Origin: Micromonospora eburnea
Lineage (GTDB): Bacteria > Actinomycetota > Actinomycetes > Mycobacteriales > Micromonosporaceae
Direction: 5' to 3'
DNA: 64,000 nucleotides
Assembly (NCBI RefSeq): GCF_900090225.1
Contig: NZ_FMHY01000002.1
Coordinates: 124,001-188,000 of the forward strand
Part shown: positions 58,851-64,000 of the stretch, piece by piece
Layout: the number at the start of each line of letters is the position of its first letter
Numbering within the stretch: position 1 is the stretch's first letter
Notes under the pieces: generated by a model
The model's database searches: none
Seen by the model: the letters and a program-made list of their open reading frames with translations, nothing else
What the model was told of the DNA's origin: nothing
Position numbers and translations under genes: made by a program

Positions 58851-59818
58851 TCCGGATGAGCCTGCGGCAGCTCCGTGTCCAAGCGCTCGTCGGAGCGATC
58901 CTGTTGGTCCTGGCCGCCACCTACCTGATTCGCCTCGGCGGGGACATCCGTGCCGTGCGCGACGCATCCCAGCTTCCCGGCCAGTACCGGCAGACGATGC
59001 TGTTCCTTGCCGCCGGTTTCGGGCTGGTACCCGCGCTCATCGGTGCGTTCTGGGGCGCGCCGCTCGTCGCCCGGGAACTGGAGACCGGAACCCATCGACT
59101 CGTGTGGAACCAGAGCGTGCCCCGCCGCCGCTGGCTCGCGGTCAAGCTGGCGGTGCTCGGCCTCGCCAGCATGGCCGTCGGCGGTGTCCTCAGTGCGCTG
59201 TTGACCTGGGCGGCGGACCCGGTCGACCAGGTGGCCGACGACCGGTTCAGCGCGATCCTTTTCGGTGCACGCGGCATCGTGCCCATCGGGTACGCCGCCT
59301 TCGGCTTCACCGCCGGCGCCATAACCGGGCTGCTGGTACGGCGCACCCTGCCGGCGATGGCGTTGGTGTTCCTGGCCGTGATCGCGGTGCAGGTCGCTGT
59401 GCCGAACCTGCTTCGGCCGCACTACATGCCCGCCGAGCGGATCACCGTACCGATGAGTGCCGACGCCATCAACCAGGCCCGGTCGCTGGGCAGCATCACC
59501 GGCGGGCCGGTCGTCGGAGGATTGGCGGTACCGAACGCCTGGGTCACCGACACCAGCGCGTTCCTGACACCTGACGGGCGCCAGCTCTCCGACACCGCGT
59601 TCAACGAATGCTTCGACAACGCCCCGGAGACCGGCGCTACCGGCACGTTCGGCGACACCGCGGTATGTCTCGGCGAACTCGACCTCCATGTCGATCTGGC
59701 CTACCAGCCCAACCAGCGCTTCTGGTCCTTCCAGTGGATCGAGCTGGGGTTGTATCTCGGGCTCAGCGCGCTGCTCGCGGCGGTCGGCCTCTGGCGCGTC
59801 CAGCGCCGGGTCAGCTAG
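58847..59818 (+). CDS. ABC-2 type transporter permease
   Basis: A 323-residue membrane protein of about six helices: VQALVGAILLVLAATYLIRL, LFLAAGFGLVPALIGAFWGA, LGLASMAVGGVLSALLTWA, GYAAFGFTAGAITGLLVRRT, LVFLAVIAVQVAVPNLL and LGLSALLAAVGLW. A large outside loop (residues 195-285) contains SAFLTPDGRQLS and CFDNAPETGATG. Between helices, APLVARELETGTHRLVWNQS is the coupling-type motif of ABC-2 permeases. It is coupled to the ATPase gene upstream. Confidence 0.92.
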   Translation: MIRMSLRQLRVQALVGAILLVLAATYLIRLGGDIRAVRDASQLPGQYRQTMLFLAAGFGLVPALIGAFWGAPLVARELETGTHRLVWNQSVPRRRWLAVKLAVLGLASMAVGGVLSALLTWAADPVDQVADDRFSAILFGARGIVPIGYAAFGFTAGAITGLLVRRTLPAMALVFLAVIAVQVAVPNLLRPHYMPAERITVPMSADAINQARSLGSITGGPVVGGLAVPNAWVTDTSAFLTPDGRQLSDTAFNECFDNAPETGATGTFGDTAVCLGELDLHVDLAYQPNQRFWSFQWIELGLYLGLSALLAAVGLWRVQRRVS

Positions 59819-60133
59819 CGGCGTCGGAGGTACGTGCCGGCTGGGGCGCTCCCGTCTTCGGGCCACCTACGGCGTCGATGCCGGCCGCGTAGGGGCAGGG
59901 CGACGAGGGCGATAACGGGTTGCGGGTGCCTGGGTTGCCCAGAGTGGCCGGCCCGCCGCGGTCCAGGCCGGCACAAGCCGGGTTCCGCGCGCGCGGCGGG
60001 CAGCGGGCCGGGAGGCCTGGCGGTAGTCTTCGACGGATCGTTTGCCGCCGGGGTCACCCCTGCCGCAGGCAACCAATCGTCGACCCCGCGTCTTGTCGAG
60101 TGTTCGCGAGAAGCAATCGAGTTAGGGGTACCA
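59819..60133. other. 315-bp gene-free region
   Basis: No gene is seen. The sequence separates the ABC-2 exporter from the MacA-like gene and contains GC-rich runs (CGCGCGCGGCGGGCAGCGGGCC). The promoter for the downstream operon is expected near 60050-60120, but no consensus was recognised. Confidence 0.5.
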
Positions 60134-61138
60134 GTGCGAAGGCTACCGTCACTGTGCGTGCTCGCGATGGTTGTGGCCGCCGCTGCGGGCTGCAGCGAGC
60201 CGAGCGCGCAGGCGGAGACGCCTGGTCTAGCGGCTCGGGGCACGACGATGACCACGGTGCAGCCCACCCGCCAGGACCTCGCGAACAAGCTGAGCCTCTC
60301 CGGGAAGGTGACCGTCAACCCGGTGTTCGGGATCGTGGCCCCGGTCGCCGGGCAGGTGCGGTATCTCGATGTCAGGACGCCGCAGAGTACGCCGACCAAA
60401 CCGACGAGGGTGGCCAGCGTCTGGGCGTCCGGCAAGGCGCACCGCATCGAGGTTCCGGCGGGCGCGGTGTTCGCCGGCCGACTGGTGGACCACGGCTCCA
60501 AGGTGCCCGCCGGAATGCCCATCGTCTCGGCAAAGAAGATCGGCTATGGGCTCGTCGCCGACATCGACGGCGCTCAGGCTTACCAGATCTCGGACACTCT
60601 CACGACGGTCCAGGCCCAGATCAAGAACGGCCCCGGGCCTTTCCCGTGCAAGGTGCTCGGCACCATCGCCGCACTGCCCGCCGGCACCATCCCGGATCCG
60701 CCGGCCGTGGAGCCCACCGCCGGCCCGTCTGGCCAGCCGTCCGCCTCGCCGGTCGTCCAGGCGCCCCCACCCCAGCAGGACAGGACCGAGCCGTCTGAGG
60801 CGACCGGGATGCGCCTGGTCTGCACCGCACCCGCCAACGTGAAGCTGATCAACGGAGCCAGCGCCACGATCGAGGTGGTGACCGCGCGGGCCGCCAAGGC
60901 GCTGGTGCTCCCGGTCGAAGCGGTGGCCGGCAGGCAGGGCCGGGGCAAGGTGGACGTGGTCAAGCCGGACGGTAGCCGGGAGACCAGGGATGTCGTGCTC
61001 GGGCTCAGCGACGGCAAGGTCGTGCAGATCAAGTCCGGTCTCACCGGCGATGAGACGGTCGCCGTCCCCGGCCCCGACCTGCCACCCGCCAAACCAGGCG
61101 CAGAGGGCGACCCGTCCGCTCCAATGGGTGGAAAATGA
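60134..61138 (+). CDS. MacA/HlyD-like membrane fusion lipoprotein
   Basis: A 334-residue exported lipoprotein: signal LCVLAMVVAAAAGC with lipobox AAAGC. The barrel regions NKLSLSGKVTVNPVFGIVAP and VAGQVRYLDV match the biotinyl-lipoyl portion of membrane fusion proteins. A Pro-rich loop (PSGQPSASPVVQAPPPQQ) interrupts it. The C-terminal part, ALVLPVEAVAGRQGRGKVDV and VVQIKSGLTGDETVAVPG, is the usual MacA end. GTG 60134 follows AGGGG. It overlaps the ATPase by ATGA. With the next two genes it forms a MacAB-type exporter. Confidence 0.85.
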   Translation: MRRLPSLCVLAMVVAAAAGCSEPSAQAETPGLAARGTTMTTVQPTRQDLANKLSLSGKVTVNPVFGIVAPVAGQVRYLDVRTPQSTPTKPTRVASVWASGKAHRIEVPAGAVFAGRLVDHGSKVPAGMPIVSAKKIGYGLVADIDGAQAYQISDTLTTVQAQIKNGPGPFPCKVLGTIAALPAGTIPDPPAVEPTAGPSGQPSASPVVQAPPPQQDRTEPSEATGMRLVCTAPANVKLINGASATIEVVTARAAKALVLPVEAVAGRQGRGKVDVVKPDGSRETRDVVLGLSDGKVVQIKSGLTGDETVAVPGPDLPPAKPGAEGDPSAPMGGK

Positions 61139-61839
61139 CGGCGCTGTTGCAGCTCCAGGGCATCACGAAGACGCTGAAGGGCCAGAAGGCACCGCGCACC
61201 ATCCTCGACGGCACCGACCTGGCCGTCGACAGTGGCGAGAGTGTGGCCATCGTCGGCCGCTCGGGATCCGGCAAGAGCACCCTGCTCAGCCTGATCGGCC
61301 TCTTCGACCGGCCAGACGGTGGGCAGTATCTGCTGGATGGTCGGGACATCACCCGGCTGCCGGAACGTAAGGCGGCGGCCCTGCGCAGCGCCGAGTTCGG
61401 CTTCGTGTTCCAGCGGTTCTTCCTGCTCAAGCACCTGACCGCCGCGCAGAACGTGGCGATGGCCCTGGTCAACGGCCAGGGCTGGCTGTCGCGCCGCAGA
61501 CGCCGGGCCCGGACCCTGGAGGCCCTCGACCGGGTCGGCATCGCGCATCTCGCCAAGCACCGGCCGGCCCGCCTGTCCGGCGGCGAGCAACAGCGGGTGG
61601 CGATCGCCCGGGCGCTGGTCCGGGAGCCGCGTCTGCTGTTGGCCGACGAGCCGACCGGCGCGCTGGACACGGAGACAGGCAACCTCGTGATCGAGGTGTT
61701 GCGCTCGGCGACCGACCGGGGCTGCGGCCTCATCCTGGTCACCCACGACTGGGACCACGCCAACAAGATGCAACGCGTGCTACGCCTCAGCGACGGGGTG
61801 CTCCAACCGGCCACCGACACCAGGAGCGTGCCTCAATGA
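61135..61839 (+). CDS. MacB-type ABC transporter ATP-binding protein
   Basis: A 234-residue ATPase. Walker A is SVAIVGRSGSGKSTLLSLIG, the signature RLSGGEQQRVAIARALVREP and Walker B LLLADEPTGALDTETGN. FGFVFQRFFLLKHLTAAQNV carries the Q loop. The pattern F-x-x-F/H-L-L-x-x-L-T-x-x-x-N-V is typical of the MacB/LolD group. The start overlaps the membrane fusion gene stop. Confidence 0.95.
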   Translation: MTALLQLQGITKTLKGQKAPRTILDGTDLAVDSGESVAIVGRSGSGKSTLLSLIGLFDRPDGGQYLLDGRDITRLPERKAAALRSAEFGFVFQRFFLLKHLTAAQNVAMALVNGQGWLSRRRRRARTLEALDRVGIAHLAKHRPARLSGGEQQRVAIARALVREPRLLLADEPTGALDTETGNLVIEVLRSATDRGCGLILVTHDWDHANKMQRVLRLSDGVLQPATDTRSVPQ

Positions 61840-61900
61840 GCCGGCCAGCACAGCAGGTCGCAACGGCGCGCGCCGATGCTGGACACGGCGGGGTGGCCGC

Positions 61901-63235
61901 GTGATCCGGTTCTCCGGGCGGTTCCGCTCGGCTCTGATCATCGGCGGTCAGGGCATCCGGGCCCGCAAGACCCGTACCCTCCTGTCGATGGTGAGCCTGT
62001 TCCTCGGGGTGATGGCCGTGGTTGTCGTCCAGGTCGGTGCCGAGACCGCCAAGAACGCCCGGCTGGCCGATCTGGAACTGCACATGGGCAAGGACGGCAC
62101 CCGGCAGAGCTACCTGCCGGGCAACGCCGACACCATCCAGATCAGCCAGGACACCCTGAAGGGCCGCAAGGACGCGGTCGCGGTCTCCGCCACCCAGGCG
62201 ATCATCGGGGAGCCGGGCGTCAGCCCGGTCAACCCCGGCGGAGGACCGTTCGACCAGCCCGGCGGTGGACAGTACGTAGGCCCCGGTGGCGGCGACATGT
62301 ACTGCGACTCCCGCGGCCACTGTCAGCCCATCGGGCCGGCCGACGATGCCCCAGCCGTTCCGGTTCCCGGCAAAGCCATCGAGCTGAGCCTCTACGCGCT
62401 CACCGGCGACATCCGCCAGTTCCGACCCTTCCGGCCGGTGTCCGGCCAGTGGCTGGACTTCGCCTCCGATCCATCGCTGTCCCCACGGATCGTCATCAAC
62501 CGCGAGGCCGCCAAGGGATTCACCCGCCACCAGGTGCCGGCCGAGATGCGCGTCGAGGGAGCCACCGCCGACCCGACACCGCGCATCATCGGCGTCATCG
62601 ACGACGGCAACCCGCAGCCCACCGCCTACCTCCGAGCCGACGAACTGCAGAACTGGATGCCCCGCGCGAGCAACAACGGCGACTACGGCGTAGGACTGCA
62701 AGTCATGCTCGCGCCCACCGCAGGCGACCTGGAGCAACTGCTACGGATCCGCCTCACCGCGAGCGGGATACCCGCCGAACAGATCTACTTCGAGACGATC
62801 CAGGCGCGGAAGGACATCGCCAAGGAACTGGCGCTCCTCCGTTGGATCTTCCTCGGCATGGCCGGCCTGGTCCTCCTCATCGGCGTCGCCGGCATCCTCA
62901 ACGTCGGACTCGCAACCGTCGGCGAGCGAGTCGAGGAATTCGCACTACGGCGCGCCGTGGGCACCTCACGGTCACTGCTCGCCGGCATCGTCCTCGCGGA
63001 GACACTCCTGACCGGCCTCCTCACCGCAGCCGCGGCAATCGGACTGTCCGCCCTCGCCCTGACCGCGATCAGCGCACTGTTCGGCGACCGGGAACCGCTC
63101 CTGCAGGACCTCGTGTTCCCCTGGCAGGCAGGGGTCGCAGGAGTCATCGCCGGGCTCATCGCCGGACTGCTCGGCGGCCTCATTCCGGCCATCCGCGCCG
63201 CCCGTATCCCGATCGCCACCGTCATGCGCGCCTGA
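61901..63235 (+). CDS. MacB-type FtsX-domain permease
   Basis: A 444-residue permease. The first helix, TLLSMVSLFLGVMAVVVVQV, precedes a large periplasmic MacB_PCD domain (residues 50-300) with a Gly/Pro-rich loop (GGGPFDQPGGGQYVGPGGGD). The FtsX domain forms the end: WIFLGMAGLVLLIGVAGILN, RRAVGTSRSLLAGIVLAETL and AGVAGVIAGLIAGLLGGLIP. GTG 61901 starts 61 bases after the ATPase stop. With the previous two genes it forms a tripartite-like exporter whose substrate is unknown. Confidence 0.92.
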   Translation: MIRFSGRFRSALIIGGQGIRARKTRTLLSMVSLFLGVMAVVVVQVGAETAKNARLADLELHMGKDGTRQSYLPGNADTIQISQDTLKGRKDAVAVSATQAIIGEPGVSPVNPGGGPFDQPGGGQYVGPGGGDMYCDSRGHCQPIGPADDAPAVPVPGKAIELSLYALTGDIRQFRPFRPVSGQWLDFASDPSLSPRIVINREAAKGFTRHQVPAEMRVEGATADPTPRIIGVIDDGNPQPTAYLRADELQNWMPRASNNGDYGVGLQVMLAPTAGDLEQLLRIRLTASGIPAEQIYFETIQARKDIAKELALLRWIFLGMAGLVLLIGVAGILNVGLATVGERVEEFALRRAVGTSRSLLAGIVLAETLLTGLLTAAAAIGLSALALTAISALFGDREPLLQDLVFPWQAGVAGVIAGLIAGLLGGLIPAIRAARIPIATVMRA

Positions 63236-63290
63236 ATCCACGCGGGCAAGCGTTGGGCATGGCGCGGCCGGGCCGGGGAACCGGTCCGCC

Positions 63291-63590
63291 ATGAGACTGA
63301 GCAGCACTCCCGCGGTGGCCGCGTCGAGCGAGGTGACCGGCTCCGACGGGGTACGCCGACCCGGCGGCGAGGTGCACGCCTGGCTGCCGGGGCAGAACCA
63401 GACTGTCTGTGGGCTGCCGTTGAGCCGTACCCGGCTGCGTCGCTTCCCGCACGTGCCGTTCGACTACTCGTCAACGGACGTGCTCACCGGAGCCGACCCG
63501 GAGGGGTACCTCTGCCCGCGCTGCCTGGCCGCCACGCAGGGCCGCCGGAGGCAGGAGAAGAGCTGGGTACGCCGCTCGCCCCGGCCCTGA
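63291..63590 (+). CDS. Small protein with CxxC-type zinc motif
   Basis: A 99-residue protein MRLSSTPAVAASSEVTGSDG with a possible metal site: HAWLPGQNQTVCGLPLS followed by YLCPRCLAATQGRR. It has a basic C-terminus. It resembles small Micromonosporaceae hypothetical proteins. No neighbour suggests a role. Confidence 0.6.
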   Translation: MRLSSTPAVAASSEVTGSDGVRRPGGEVHAWLPGQNQTVCGLPLSRTRLRRFPHVPFDYSSTDVLTGADPEGYLCPRCLAATQGRRRQEKSWVRRSPRP

Positions 63591-63630
63591 GGCGGGGTTG
63601 GTGCCCGCCGCAACGGGTACGGCACCGGCC

Positions 63631-64000
63631 ATGCGCATCGTGATCGTGGGGGCGACCGGCAACGTGGGCACGGCGGTGCTGCGGCGGCTACGCCGGGAGG
63701 CGGGGACGGAGCTGGTCGGGGTGGCCCGCCGGCTGCCCGGACCGGACGCGGGTGAGCCGTACGACGGGGTGGCGTGGCGCTCCTGCGACATCGGCAGTCC
63801 GGGGGCGGCCGAGCGGTTGGCGGCGATCTTCGCCGGGGCGCGGGCGGTGGTGCACCTGGCCTGGCAGATCCAGCCCAGCCACGACCGGCGGACGCTGTAC
63901 CGGACCAACGTCGGCGGCAGCCGGGCGGTGCTCGACGCGGCCGTCCGGGCCGGCGTACCCGCCCTGGTGTACGCCTCGTCGATCGGCGCGTACGCGCCCG
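63631..64000 (+). CDS. NAD-dependent epimerase/dehydratase (5' part)
   Basis: The first 123 codons of a short-chain dehydrogenase-type protein. The Rossmann motif MRIVIVGATGNVGTAVLRRL gives NAD(P) binding by G-x-x-G-x-x-G. The sequence continues RSCDIGSPGAAERLAAIFAG, AVVHLAWQIQPSHDRRTLYR, TNVGGSRAVLDAAVRAGVPA and LVYASSIGAYAP, where the Ser of the catalytic motif is visible. The window ends before the YxxxK pair. The substrate is unknown. Confidence 0.88.
   Translation, partial: MRIVIVGATGNVGTAVLRRLRREAGTELVGVARRLPGPDAGEPYDGVAWRSCDIGSPGAAERLAAIFAGARAVVHLAWQIQPSHDRRTLYRTNVGGSRAVLDAAVRAGVPALVYASSIGAYAP

Overview
The window is high-GC actinobacterial chromosome and most resembles Micromonospora or a close Micromonosporaceae relative. 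That placement rests on GC-rich codon use, frequent GTG starts, BldC, DUF3073, DUF397/DUF5753 genes, F420-dependent enzymes and the purQ-purL / purF-purM layout. It is inference from gene content, because no species marker such as 16S rRNA is present.

Layout: 1-9420 is the purine block (purQ end, purL, a ComB-like gene, a secreted Gly/Tyr-rich membrane protein, an SCP-like protein, purF, purM). 9519-10924 is a compact RiPP locus: a radical SAM/SPASM maturase overlapping a 78-residue precursor whose C-terminus carries several aromatic-x-Asn triplets. 11003-20893 holds DUF3073, valine dehydrogenase, bldC, small oxidoreductase and methyltransferase genes, a fatty-acid beta-oxidation pair, and a LivK-type lipoprotein whose two halves are in swapped order. 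21142-21468 is a tRNA cluster (Glu, Asp, Phe). 21623-26735 contains a polysaccharide deacetylase and a carotenoid island: crtI-idi-litR transcribed left, crtB right. 26756-35514 is a mixed set: serine hydrolase, FAD oxidoreductase, esterase with a divergent TetR, crotonase, two DUF397 genes with their XRE regulator, and a Rieske protein. 35574-46331 is a Tad (Flp-type) pilus cluster with LysM, TadE/G, TadC, TadB, TadA, TadZ/CpaE-like, CpaB-like and secreted components, plus a divergent prepilin peptidase.

From 47697 the sequence becomes a mosaic. tRNA-Lys is followed by about 7.8 kb of accessory DNA. The tRNA 3' end is repeated at 52215-52260, and a related flanking segment occurs a third time at about 55461. 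Inside are a DUF6924 gene, a group II intron relic with a readable domain V, an AbiE type IV toxin-antitoxin pair, a helicase-associated protein and several frameshifted or truncated genes. No integrase is left.

After the mosaic, 55568-63235 holds a NarL-type two-component system, a stand-alone copy of its sensor membrane domain, an ABC-2 exporter and a MacAB-like tripartite exporter. The gene neighbourhood suggests a regulated efflux or envelope-stress module. The window closes with a small zinc-motif protein and the start of an NAD-dependent epimerase gene.

The two most unusual items are the putative multi-cyclophane RiPP pair and the circularly permuted substrate-binding lipoprotein. Starts for GTG/TTG genes were chosen from ribosome binding sites and reading-frame overlap and are approximate where stated.
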